This document shows, piece by piece, positions 27,929 to 36,028 of a stretch of 64,000 nt of DNA; the stretch's first letter is position 1, and each line of letters opens with the position of its first letter. The notes below the pieces were generated by a model. That model searched no databases, was not told the DNA's origin, and was given only the letters and a program-made list of their open reading frames with translations. Location of the stretch: the NCBI RefSeq assembly GCF_001957135.1, contig NZ_MPHK01000012.1, positions 1 through 64,000 on the forward strand, given 5' to 3'. The DNA comes from Shewanella sp. UCD-KL21 (GTDB lineage: Bacteria > Pseudomonadota > Gammaproteobacteria > Enterobacterales > Shewanellaceae). A program made the position numbers and the translations under genes.

Positions 27929-28065
27929 TATCGATTCCTCAATGCCATCAATAGTACAAATCGTTTAAGTAATTCAGTTGTATCCTTATGACAACAGCGT
28001 AAGGCTGCATCAATGGTCGTGTGAGCTACGAAGTTTGCTTGTGGGTATGATTGCTTAGGTTTCAT
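27928..28065 (-). CDS. Small 45-aa basic protein
   Basis: MKPKQSYPQANFVAHTTIDA... through LRCCHKDTTELLKRFVLLMALRNR, basic and helical at its end. The ATG follows AAGGACACATCC, the same ribosome-binding pattern as the larger element genes. Coupled by TAATG to the 33-aa TM gene. Unrecognised. Confidence 0.6.
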   Translation of the reverse strand: MKPKQSYPQANFVAHTTIDAALRCCHKDTTELLKRFVLLMALRNR

Positions 28066-29524
28066 GGATGTGTCCTTGAGGGTTAAATGACTAGGGTAAT
28101 TAACTTAATGCAATGCCCTACTTTCAAGGACATTAGTTAAATCAACTAAGACCTGTCTATTCAGTTATATCCAATAAGCGGTACTATCATTCGCACTAAC
28201 CGATACAAACAAACCTCAGGTCATTTCCTCCACCCAAAGCTCTAGGCTCTAGGTGAATTGCTTAATGGATTCTATTCGGGATATTCAACCGCTCTCCATA
28301 ACCTCAGCTTTAAACTCAAATCGGTAATGTTGAGTCGAGTTCTAGGTGGTTGACGTCAAGCGTTTCATTTCCGAGAACAGCAATAGGTAAACAGTGGAGA
28401 CTAAAGAAACATCAAATAGATGAACGTTATGAGCGGAGTGAAGTGAGCCTAGCGCAGCGGCTATTTGTGTTTATGTGGATTCGATGTACCGTCCATTGAT
28501 GTCTAGGGATGGATCGCAACACAAACCACTAAGACTGACGATATTGGGGATTAAGTTGAAGCAGTTATAGGTTGTAATACGAGATAAACCAGCAATTCAC
28601 TAGGGCTACAATCAGCACACTACCCCAGCTATTTAACGATAAAGTTAGATTGTACGAACGTAGCCGCTTATCAGGCGTAGTGAACTGTGCGCCCTTTGCA
28701 TAGCGTACAATCCTACTTTATGTTACCGAAGGCGAGCACAGCGAGAATAGCCCTACAATGCAGTCAGCTATGGAATACAACAATGAATGATCACAGGAGG
28801 AGCATCGTTCTTAGCATTTAAGATGCGTCTGTGTGAATGGTTAGGATGAAGCGGTTATGGTCTACATGAAGTCTATCGTGTGAGTATTAGTGTGACGCTA
28901 CAGGCTTGTGCCCTTTATCGTTATGCAGCGTGTGACCTTTAGGTCACTCAGTCTGCCTATAGGATGGTTTCGGGGTCTGGCCGATGGTACTGAAACACAA
29001 CAGATGAAGAAGTACCACAGCATCACCGTGGTGCTTTGAGGATGTTGATGTTGACGTCCAGCCTTTGACCTTGACTTTGATTGTGCTGTTGATTGGATGA
29101 ACACATAAGAAAGGAAGTCAACACATGCTAACCAGTGTTGAGGACGACCGCCCTTTGGTCGTTCGTTACTTGCTTGGGTGTGAATGCTGTTGATTGTGCT
29201 GTTGATTAGACTTTGACTTGAGCATACGAGAGGAAACACAGCTACGTTAGGTAGCCTTAGTGTTTGCTCGTGCTGTTGCTGTTTGGGGAACCGATGTGTG
29301 TTGTCACAACGATGTTTATTCCTGTGACTGTATATAGTCGATACCCCTACGGGGGACTATGGGTAAGCAGGTTCCCTAGGGTAGGGTATCCCCTCGCATT
29401 AGTAAGTTATTTTTAATATTTTGGTTAATTATTTATTACTACCAATATTTACTACGAAAAAGCATCCCGTATTGCTCATAGCGTTATTAGCAAACAATTA
29501 GTTCAGATTGAATAGCCCAAGCAC
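28066..29524. other. 1.46-kb apparently non-coding region with inverted repeats
   Basis: No convincing gene on either strand. It contains an 18-bp inverted repeat (28639-28656 and 28704-28721, 16/18 matches) around a 47-bp loop, hairpins GTGACC/GGTCAC (28932-28947) and ACGACC/GGTCGT (29144-29162), the direct repeat TTGATTGTGCTGTTGATT near 29084 and 29192, and an imperfect inverted GATACCCCTAC/GTAGGGTATC (29340-29389). A 22-codon plus-strand ORF (29125-29193, MLTSVEDDRPLVVRYLLGC...) has AAGGAAG upstream. This may hold an RNA gene, a regulatory switch or a transfer/packaging site. Confidence 0.45.
28639..28721. repeat. 18-bp near-perfect inverted repeat
   Basis: Arms ATAAAGTTAGATTGTACG (28639-28656) and CGTACAATCCTACTTTAT (28704-28721) pair in 16 of 18 positions. 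The spacer is GC-richer than the surroundings (GCGTAGTGAACTGTGCGCCC). No T-run follows, so it is not a simple terminator. Confidence 0.6.
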
Positions 29525-30631
29525 CTATAAATCATTTTTTAATAGGTTAATTATGAGAGTTATAAACGTTTTATTAGAAAGTTTGAAATGGGAAGCATCC
29601 TCAGAACTTACTACTAAATGCCCTTCCGAAATCATAGAATCAAAAAGACTACTGAAGGATTTTCTAATTTTTTGATTTTTTATATTTATATGTAAAAGTG
29701 ATTTAGACACATAACCATAAGTCAGAAGATTTTGAATAACCGCCTCTAACTCTCCGTTGGCTGAAATTTCGCCCGTACCTTGCGCGATTAATGCGGATCT
29801 AAAATAAGTATATAACCACCTCATGAACGGTTTTTCACTACTTTTGATATTAAAAAATTTCCCGAGTTCTGGAGAACCAGCATACAGCGTCAAAGCTTCG
29901 GCTGATGAAGCTACTATTTTAAAATTTGTAGCATCATCAGCACTAGAATTCAGTTGTTGCTTAATTGTAAGAATACTATTTAACACGTCGGGTACTTCAT
30001 GTTTTTCTTGCTCAGCCTCTCGCTTTTTACGAGAACTTACAAGAGCTTCGTATTCCAAATCACGGAAGCCATCCTGAGTACCTAAACCTTCCCTCCCCGA
30101 ATGTGTATCCCCGTCAACAATTTCTTTTTTTATTTCATCAGTGCTTAGGGATGCAACTTGACGTAGGCCATTATTCTCAGCAATTAACGCCTCAAGTTGA
30201 TCCTTAAAGCCCTGCTTAACACTTTCAAAAGATCGATACATTTGATCACGTTCAGCATCAGATATGGGAAGTTGTTTATCAATGTGTTTCATTCTAAATG
30301 CTGTTGATTGACGTTCTGAGAATAACCAGATACCAGTTGCTAAGTTAGACAATACAGGGGCAAGTACAACGAATAAACAAGCTGCTATAAAAGGAATTGT
30401 AAACAAGTGCCAATGACTGATTACATTATCATCGACTAAATAGAAGCCTTTCATATGTTTAATTTTAGTAAGTGCATCACCTGAGCCAAAGAAGAAATAA
30501 TAGATAGTAGACCAGTTACAGATAATCCAAGATACAGCGAATGCACCGCCGAATGGGTTATTGATTCTATAAGTCGCATTACTAAGAATGGGTGTGAATT
30601 TACTAAAGAAGTGATCAAAAAAGTCTTTCAT
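29525..30631 (-). CDS. Two-TM membrane protein with coiled coil and winged-helix-like C-terminus
   Basis: A 368-aa protein. The first 130 residues carry two TM segments, the first within INNPFGGAFAVSWIICNWSTIYYFFF and the second in LFTIPFIAACLFVVLAPVLSNL. A charged coiled-coil region follows (KQGFKDQLEALIAENNGLR). The C-terminal 80 residues (YGYVSKSLLHI..., SSLFDSMISEGHLVVSSEDASHFKLS) resemble a winged helix. The NPFGGAF...SWIICNW segment is a pattern I associate with cargo membrane proteins of mobile elements and defence-type loci; function is unproven. It is more AT-rich than the rest of the element, so it may be later cargo. The ATG follows AGGGACTTAGACTTTC. Confidence 0.7.
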   Translation of the reverse strand: MKDFFDHFFSKFTPILSNATYRINNPFGGAFAVSWIICNWSTIYYFFFGSGDALTKIKHMKGFYLVDDNVISHWHLFTIPFIAACLFVVLAPVLSNLATGIWLFSERQSTAFRMKHIDKQLPISDAERDQMYRSFESVKQGFKDQLEALIAENNGLRQVASLSTDEIKKEIVDGDTHSGREGLGTQDGFRDLEYEALVSSRKKREAEQEKHEVPDVLNSILTIKQQLNSSADDATNFKIVASSAEALTLYAGSPELGKFFNIKSSEKPFMRWLYTYFRSALIAQGTGEISANGELEAVIQNLLTYGYVSKSLLHINIKNQKIRKSFSSLFDSMISEGHLVVSSEDASHFKLSNKTFITLIINLLKNDL

Positions 30632-30704
30632 GAAAGTCTAAGTCCCTATAGTTTATGTTGAGACTATAACGAATTAGACTTACAACTTAAAGTGTTGATT
30701 CCAA

Positions 30705-31655
30705 TTAACAATCAAGCATATGTACTACGTCACTTGCCTTGATATGCGTATACCTTGCTAATGAACGCATATCCTTATGACCAGTAACTGCCTTTAGCTG
30801 TAGTGGTGTTAGTCCTGCATTGGCATACCTAGTAGCAGCAGAATGACGTAATGAATGGAAACATACGTTATCAATACCGAGCCTGTCACAGGATCGTTTG
30901 AAGCCCCGAGACAGTGATTGGGGTTTTATATCGAATAGATACTTGCATCGATGATCATGGTTAGTCACAACAGACTGTAATACTTGGATAGCCTTTCTAT
31001 TTAATGGAACGTCCCTACTCTCACCATTCTTTGTATGAGCAAGGTGTAAGGTACGTTTATCAAAGTCGATGCAATCAACAGTCAATGCTAATACTTCCGA
31101 ACGTCGCATACTGGTGTGCCAAGCTAAGGCCACCATAGGCATCAGGTTAGGACTAATATCAATAAGGATACGATTATACTCGGATTCATTAAGTACCCGA
31201 GTACGTGGCTTAGATGCTGCTGGTAAGGTGTAATCCTTAAAGGGATCACAGGTATTAAGTACGATCCCATGTTGACGGGCATACTTGATAATGCGAGATA
31301 AGTATTGAAGTTCACCGCGCACAGTACCACCAGATACACCACGATGTTTAATATAAGCGTTAAAGTCTAAGCTGGTTAAGGTATCAATAGGTCTATTACC
31401 AAAGAAGCTAATCAATGGATTTAGTCGGTATTGATACTTGTCTTTGGTTTCAGGCTTTAGGTTGTCTAGCAGAATTGTACCGATAGATTTAACTGTGGCG
31501 TCTGGCGCTGTTAGTTTGGTTAGTTGTGATTCTAATGATTCTGCCCATGTAATAGCCTCATGTTCAGTGTTGAACACTTTACTGGTTGGTTTGTGACCAC
31601 TTAGACGTACTTGGGCTTGAAATCTACCATTAGGGCGTTGCTTTATTGATGCCAT
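30705..31655 (-). CDS. int: Tyrosine recombinase (integrase) of the element
   Basis: A 316-aa integrase that would catalyse insertion at and excision from tRNA-Val. The N-terminus (KQRPNGRFQAQVRLSGHKPTSKVF) is the AP2-like arm-binding domain, followed by a core-binding domain. The catalytic residues are visible: Arg in HTSMRRSEVL, Lys in AHTKNGESRDVPL, HxxR in HSLRHS, His in GHKDMRS and Tyr in ARYTHIK. It lies 84 bp from the right attachment site, reading away from it. The ATG follows AAAGGAGTATAGATAC. All six key residues are present, so it may be active. Confidence 0.93.
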   Translation of the reverse strand: MASIKQRPNGRFQAQVRLSGHKPTSKVFNTEHEAITWAESLESQLTKLTAPDATVKSIGTILLDNLKPETKDKYQYRLNPLISFFGNRPIDTLTSLDFNAYIKHRGVSGGTVRGELQYLSRIIKYARQHGIVLNTCDPFKDYTLPAASKPRTRVLNESEYNRILIDISPNLMPMVALAWHTSMRRSEVLALTVDCIDFDKRTLHLAHTKNGESRDVPLNRKAIQVLQSVVTNHDHRCKYLFDIKPQSLSRGFKRSCDRLGIDNVCFHSLRHSAATRYANAGLTPLQLKAVTGHKDMRSLARYTHIKASDVVHMLDC

Positions 31656-31675
31656 GTATCTATACTCCTTTCTCG

Positions 31676-31682
31676 TACACAG
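31676..31682 (+). promoter_or_regulatory. Candidate integrase arm-type site, right end
   Basis: TACACAG in the same orientation as the two left-end copies, 57 bp before the core repeat and just upstream of int, where integrase binding could also repress its own gene. Confidence 0.35.
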
Positions 31683-31739
31683 CAGTTAGGTGTATATATC
31701 AATAGGTGATAGCTGGTTTTATTCAGTAATATCAATAAG

Positions 31740-31780
31740 ATACAACCGTAGCTCAGTTGGTTAGAGCACTACCTTGACAT
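31740..31780 (+). repeat. Right attachment site (attR) within tRNA-Val
   Basis: 41 bp identical to 18873-18913. It forms the 5' half of the rebuilt tRNA-Val gene, up to the last base of the anticodon loop (TTGACAT). The 3' half (31781-31818) is the original chromosomal part. Confidence 0.93.
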
Positions 31781-31818
31781 GGTAGGGGTCGGTGGTTCGA
31801 ATCCACTCGGTTGTACCA
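31742..31818 (+). tRNA. tRNA-Val (GAC), reconstituted by the element
   Basis: A 77-nt cloverleaf: acceptor ACAACCG/CGGTTGT, anticodon stem CTACC/GGTAG, loop TTGACAT (GAC), T-arm GGTTCGAATCC, encoded ACCA. The 5' 39 bases come with the element. Its original upstream partner, the tandem tRNA-Val at 18771, is now 12.9 kb away, so any promoter must lie in the 85 bp of element DNA between int and the gene; no clear sigma-70 promoter is visible there. Confidence 0.97.
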
Positions 31819-32115
31819 ATTTTATTTCTAAAGTCCTATTAAATATTCAAAATAATCTTCCTAAGCATTTTTAGTTTGTGCTTCAATTAAATATCTTTGT
31901 GTCATCATCCTCTAATTTTATCTTCTGAATTCAAATAATGAAATCAAGCGAAGGTATATAATGGCTAGTTTCATTGATACAAAACCTCTAATTAAAACCC
32001 TATAAATAAACTTGTACCCTCTTTGTTCCGGTAAAATTCTTAACAGCTTTCATTTCTGAACAGAGAAGTGACCAACACCGAATGCTGTCTTTACTTGAGC
32101 CTAAAAACGAATGTT

Positions 32116-32832
32116 TTAGTATTCAAAGGTATAGCCAAATTGAGTTAGTTTGTCATAGACATCGACGTCAAAGCGGTATAATGCAGCAGCGCGATGAGCT
32201 ACATTACGTTGTTTTTCTTTGCAATCTATTAATAAATCCATCTTTAATATTTTACGACGAAAATTGGGTTTATCTAAGGTGACACCCAGTATCGCTTCAT
32301 ACAACTCTTGCAGCTGTAATAAGGTAAATTTCTCAGGTAACAAGCTGAAACCAATGGGTTCATGCCGTACTTTGTATTTTAAATGATTTAAACAACTTGC
32401 TAGAATATTTTCATGGTCAAACATCAGCTTTGGTACTTGTCTTACATCAAACCATTCACACTCAATGGCATTAACACCATGAGTTAAGTTAGTGTCATCA
32501 AAACGAACTAGCGAATAAAACGCAATGGTAATAATACGTCTGGCTGGATAACGGTCAACGTCACCAAACGCACCTAGCTGATCTAGGTATAAGTTTTCTA
32601 CCCCGGCAGTATTTTTTACAACACGCGATGCGGCAGTTTCAAGGTTTTCATCACTACGAACCCAATGGCCCACAAGTCCCCACTTGTTAGTCGCAAGCCC
32701 TTGATTGTATTTAACCAGCAATACTTTTAGCTTACCTTCATGGAGGGTAAAAATAAGATTATCAACGGTTAAGTTACTAATACAATCAGCTGGAATAGTT
32801 TCTTCATTAATAACTTCGTTTATAAAATTCAC
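32116..32832 (-). CDS. Nudix-related transcriptional regulator (NrtR-like)
   Basis: A 238-aa protein with an N-terminal Nudix-fold domain (LTVDNLIFTLHEGKLKVLLVKY) and a C-terminal winged helix (TLLQLQELYEAILGVTLDKPNFRRKILKM), the NrtR/AraR-like architecture. The Nudix box is broken: GHWVRSDENLETAASRVVKNTAGV lacks the REXXEE catalytic residues, so it should sense a ligand rather than hydrolyse it. NrtR proteins respond to ADP-ribose and control NAD metabolism, while relatives respond to sugars; the nearby galE leaves both possible. The ATG start (MNFINEV) has a weak ribosome-binding site. Confidence 0.8.
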   Translation of the reverse strand: MNFINEVINEETIPADCISNLTVDNLIFTLHEGKLKVLLVKYNQGLATNKWGLVGHWVRSDENLETAASRVVKNTAGVENLYLDQLGAFGDVDRYPARRIITIAFYSLVRFDDTNLTHGVNAIECEWFDVRQVPKLMFDHENILASCLNHLKYKVRHEPIGFSLLPEKFTLLQLQELYEAILGVTLDKPNFRRKILKMDLLIDCKEKQRNVAHRAAALYRFDVDVYDKLTQFGYTFEY

Positions 32833-32955
32833 AGAATATTTCCAATTAATTGATCAAAGCTTGTGTTGTACTGATAACAAAATAAGGCAATAACATTGTC
32901 TTTAAACACTATAGCCTAATCATTAAACACAACAAAAATTCTAATCACTTTACTC

Positions 32956-33197
32956 ACCAAAGTCGTAATTGTAAACGGCTGATACAGTTTCAATTTATGC
33001 TCCACTGTAGTTTAGGCCCGATTAACTTTCTGCTGAGTTGTTTGCAATCTAATTGCCGTTAGCTTATTGACTGGTAACCAAAGTCGTAACTGTAAACGGC
33101 TGATACAGTTCCAATTTATGCTCCACTGTACTTTAGGCTCGATTAACTTTCTGCTGAGTTGTTTGCAATCTAATTGCCGTTAGCTTATTGACTGGTA
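32956..33197. repeat. 121-bp tandem duplication (two copies)
   Basis: Copies at 32956-33076 and 33077-33197 differ at four positions seen by eye (for example TAATTGT versus TAACTGT and GTAGTTT versus GTACTTT). Both contain ACGGCTGATACAGTT and TTGCAATCTAATTGCC. They lie in the 531-bp gap between the regulator gene and galE. No reading frame crosses them. Confidence 0.95.
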
Positions 33198-33209
33198 ACA
33201 GAAATAAAA

Positions 33210-33232
33210 ATGTCACTCTAAATGAGTGACAT
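33210..33232 (-). terminator. Probable terminator downstream of galE
   Basis: ATGTCACTC, a TAAAT loop and GAGTGACAT form a perfect 9-bp hairpin, followed on the minus strand by TTTTATTTC. It lies 131 bp after the galE stop. Confidence 0.65.
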
Positions 33233-33363
33233 AATAGTGAGTCTTTTTAAGGGTGACACATTTGTTTGAAATACTCTTTAGAACAGACTTAACGCCTGCC
33301 TGTTGAATATGTAAACCACCTAAATAGAGCTCATAAATTCTATTTCAAAAACAAATGCAAAGG

Positions 33364-34392
33364 TTACTCTTTATCATAACCATTAGGGTTAGCAGACTGC
33401 CAGCGCCAAGTATCCACCATCATTTGCTCTAAACTGCGCTTTGCTTGCCAATTTAATTGATGATTAGCTTTTTGCGCGTTAGCCCAAAAAGCCGCTAAAT
33501 CACCAGCACGTCTTGGACTGACTTCATAAGGGATAGGTTTATCAACCGCCTTTTCAAATGCCTTAACGATATCAAATACCGAAACGCCATTTCCTGTACC
33601 TAAGTTAAACGCCTCAACGCCACTAAAGCTGGCATTGTTGTCTAACCAGTTCATCGCAGCTACATGACCTTCAGCCAAGTCCATTACATGTAAATAGTCA
33701 CGTTCACAGGTGCCATCTTTTGTTGGGTAATCAGCGCCAAAAATACTCAGCTTGTCACGTTTGCCCACCATAACTTGCGCAACATAAGGCAGTAAGTTAT
33801 TTGGAATACCTTTTGGCGACTCACCAATTTGACCACTTTCATGGGCTCCAATTGGATTAAAGTATCGCAAAGATACCCCTCTAAAATGGCTATTCGATGC
33901 CGCAAAATCTGCCATTACCCGTTCAACCATCACTTTAGTGGCCCCATAAGGGCTTGAAGGCGTACCTAGCTTCATGGTTTCGACATATGGCACGTCATTT
34001 TCTTCGCCATAAACGGTGGCAGATGAGCTAAAAATAAAGTTATGAACATTATGTTCGGCCATGGCTTCTAATAAGCACACAGAGCCGTGAACATTATTTT
34101 GATAATACTCAAGTGGAATTTGCGCTGACTCACCGACTGCTTTAAGGGCTGCAAAATGGATCACGGTTTGAATATCAAATTGCTCAAACACTGCGCTTAA
34201 AGCGTGTTTGTCACGAATATTACCTTCTACAAAAGTTACCGATTTCCCGGTTAATGCTTCTACTCGCTTAATTGACTCAATATTTGAATTAAACAAGTTA
34301 TCAAAAACAACGACATTACAATTGTTTTCTAGCAGTGATAACACTGTATGTGAGCCAATATAGCCAGCACCACCGGTAACTAATACGTTCAT
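33364..34392 (-). CDS. galE: UDP-glucose 4-epimerase
   Basis: A 342-aa SDR enzyme interconverting UDP-glucose and UDP-galactose. It has the NAD-binding GGAGYIGSHT at residues 7-16, the catalytic YxxxK in SPYGATKVM, and FSSSATVYG. It supplies UDP-galactose for surface polysaccharide or opens the Leloir pathway; no other gal gene is adjacent. The ATG follows AAGGAACAGTA. Confidence 0.96.
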   Translation of the reverse strand: MNVLVTGGAGYIGSHTVLSLLENNCNVVVFDNLFNSNIESIKRVEALTGKSVTFVEGNIRDKHALSAVFEQFDIQTVIHFAALKAVGESAQIPLEYYQNNVHGSVCLLEAMAEHNVHNFIFSSSATVYGEENDVPYVETMKLGTPSSPYGATKVMVERVMADFAASNSHFRGVSLRYFNPIGAHESGQIGESPKGIPNNLLPYVAQVMVGKRDKLSIFGADYPTKDGTCERDYLHVMDLAEGHVAAMNWLDNNASFSGVEAFNLGTGNGVSVFDIVKAFEKAVDKPIPYEVSPRRAGDLAAFWANAQKANHQLNWQAKRSLEQMMVDTWRWQSANPNGYDKE

Positions 34393-34826
34393 TACTGTTC
34401 CTTGTGTGAAAGATAAAAATGAGCATTTATAATCAGTAATTTTGAACCTTAGCGCTGAAAATTACTATTAAAAATTAGCTTCATGAGCGTAAATCAGCAC
34501 AATACGTTAATAAATGTCGTTTTATCACTTAATCTTTTCCTCCCCAGCCTCACATTTAAACCCCGTGTACACATTTACAACCTTGCCAATACTTTTGTGA
34601 CAATCGTGATTAACCTGATGAATCACTGATAAAAAAGGCATTGTCAGATGCTCAATTGTTGTTATTCGTACTAAGTAAACAGTCAGGTTAGACACATTTG
34701 AAACATTAAATTACACATTGTTACCACTTGCAGTTAACAGTTTTATTAACATCTCCATATAATGTCGATAACTCATTTGCACACAAACACTAAAGGTTTG
34801 TGTTATCTCTTTTAAAAGGATGTCCC
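34393..34826. other. Intergenic region between galE and the RND efflux operon
   Basis: 434 bases between divergent genes. The only feature recognised is the promoter at 34734-34763 for the efflux operon. No repeat or small gene was found. Confidence 0.5.
34734..34763 (+). promoter_or_regulatory. Promoter of the RND efflux operon
   Basis: TTAACA (34734-34739), an 18-bp spacer and a consensus TATAAT (34758-34763), 63 bp upstream of the proposed GTG start. Confidence 0.6.
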
Positions 34827-36026
34827 GTGGCGACCACAATGCAAAAAGTTTTTCCTTTCTTGATTATAGGTTCTGGCATTGCCATAACAGCAGCGTTAGT
34901 TGCCATGAAGCAACCTCCCGAAGAAAAGCCAGCCTTAGACAATACCCCGCTTGTATCAGTACAAAGCATTGAATATAAGCCAATGACATTTACGGTTAGC
35001 TCTTATGGCGTTGTTAATCCGAAATATCAAACTGAATTAGTGGCCCAAGTGAATGGTGAAATCACCTACCTTGCAGACACTTTTGTAAAAGGTGGCTTCG
35101 TTAAAAAAGGCCAGATACTCGCCAAAATAGACCCAAGTGATTACGAGTCAGCCTTACTTGATGCACAAGCTGAACTGGCATCTGCTAAATCAAATTTAGT
35201 GCTAGAAAAAGCCACAGCAGCAGTAGCCGAACGTGAATGGGCTGAAATTACCGATAGTAAACCTAGCGATTTAAGTTTGCGTAAACCTCAATTAGCCAAA
35301 GAAATCGCTAAGTTGAAAAGTGCTGAAGCCGGCTTACATCGTGCCCAACGTAATTTAGAACGTTCAGTGATTAAAGCACCTTATGATTCGTTAATCGCCG
35401 GTCGTAATATTGGCTTAGGCACTTATGTTGGCAATGGCGCATCAATAGGCATGCTGTATAACACTGAAATTGCAGAAATACGTTTGCCACTAGCCGATAA
35501 AGAAATGCAATATCTCGACAGAAAAGGCGCTAATGCTGAAGTAACTTTGGTGGGTAACTTCGCTGGAGAAAAACAGCAATGGCAAGGCACGATTGTCCGC
35601 AGCGAAGGAGTGATTGATAGTAAGAGTCGTATGACCTACCTAGTGGCTGAAATTAACGACCCTTATGCACTTAAAGGTAACCATAAAGAATTACGTTTTG
35701 GCACTTATGTCACAGCGCATATTGATGGTACACAAGCTGGTAGTGTTGCAATTATTCCCCGTCACCTAATTGTTAACGGCTTAGTTGCGGTCATGGATGC
35801 AGACATGAAACTGCGCTACTTGCCGGTAAACATCATTCGTCAAGACGGCAGCAACGTGATTATTTCAAGTGGTTTAGAAGATGGGATGAATATCATTACA
35901 TCGGCACTTGATTACCCTATTGAAGGCATGTCAGTAAAGTTACCTGAAGATAAGGTTCTCCAGCAAGATGCTACTGAAGCTGATGACATTATTAAAACTG
36001 CAATCGCCAGTAAAGATAAGGAATAA
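34827..36026 (+). CDS. RND efflux periplasmic adaptor (membrane fusion protein)
   Basis: A 399-aa HlyD/AcrA-like adaptor bridging an RND pump to an outer-membrane channel. It has an N-terminal membrane anchor (VFPFLIIGSGIAITAALVAM), a biotinyl/lipoyl-like hairpin (GEITYLADTFVKGGFVKKGQ), a helical hairpin (about 110-175) and a beta-barrel C-terminal part. The GTG at 34827 is chosen because AAAGGA lies 7 bases upstream; the frame opens 9 codons earlier without a site. The permease gene starts 2 bp after its stop. No outer-membrane factor gene is present nearby. The substrate is unknown. Confidence 0.9.
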   Translation: MATTMQKVFPFLIIGSGIAITAALVAMKQPPEEKPALDNTPLVSVQSIEYKPMTFTVSSYGVVNPKYQTELVAQVNGEITYLADTFVKGGFVKKGQILAKIDPSDYESALLDAQAELASAKSNLVLEKATAAVAEREWAEITDSKPSDLSLRKPQLAKEIAKLKSAEAGLHRAQRNLERSVIKAPYDSLIAGRNIGLGTYVGNGASIGMLYNTEIAEIRLPLADKEMQYLDRKGANAEVTLVGNFAGEKQQWQGTIVRSEGVIDSKSRMTYLVAEINDPYALKGNHKELRFGTYVTAHIDGTQAGSVAIIPRHLIVNGLVAVMDADMKLRYLPVNIIRQDGSNVIISSGLEDGMNIITSALDYPIEGMSVKLPEDKVLQQDATEADDIIKTAIASKDKE

Positions 36027-36028
36027 TC

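Larger units (their letters stand above)
18873..31780. mobile_element. 12.87-kb integrative element in tRNA-Val(GAC)
   Basis: The direct-repeat spacing (31740 minus 18873) gives a 12,867-bp unit. It carries a tyrosine integrase beside the right repeat, leftward-reading genes of mostly unknown family, an origin-like segment near 25.8-26.3 kb and a non-coding stretch at 28.1-29.5 kb. No terminase, capsid, portal, relaxase or known Rep was recognised. By gene size and AP2/HNH-like proteins it looks phage-derived; by the DnaA-box region it looks plasmid-like. The repeat at the 5' half and anticodon loop means the element supplies the 5' half of the rebuilt tRNA gene. Confidence 0.88.

Noticed and set aside
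28898..29239. 113-codon minus-strand ORF in the element's non-coding region
   Set aside because: Composition looks random, there is no ribosome-binding site at its start, and it crosses two hairpins and repeated segments.
30640..30652. CTATAGGGA, similar to a T7-type promoter core, upstream of the two-TM protein
   Set aside because: Only the TATAGGGA part matches, the upstream recognition half is absent, and the element encodes no single-subunit RNA polymerase.
19031..31655. Reading the element as a complete tailed prophage
   Set aside because: No terminase, portal, major capsid, tail or lysis genes were recognised in 12.9 kb, and the genes are too few and too short.
34560..34640. CRP/FNR-like half-sites (TGTGACAATCGTGATT) upstream of the RND operon
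   Set aside because: Only one half matches the consensus and the symmetry is poor, so it is not listed as a site.
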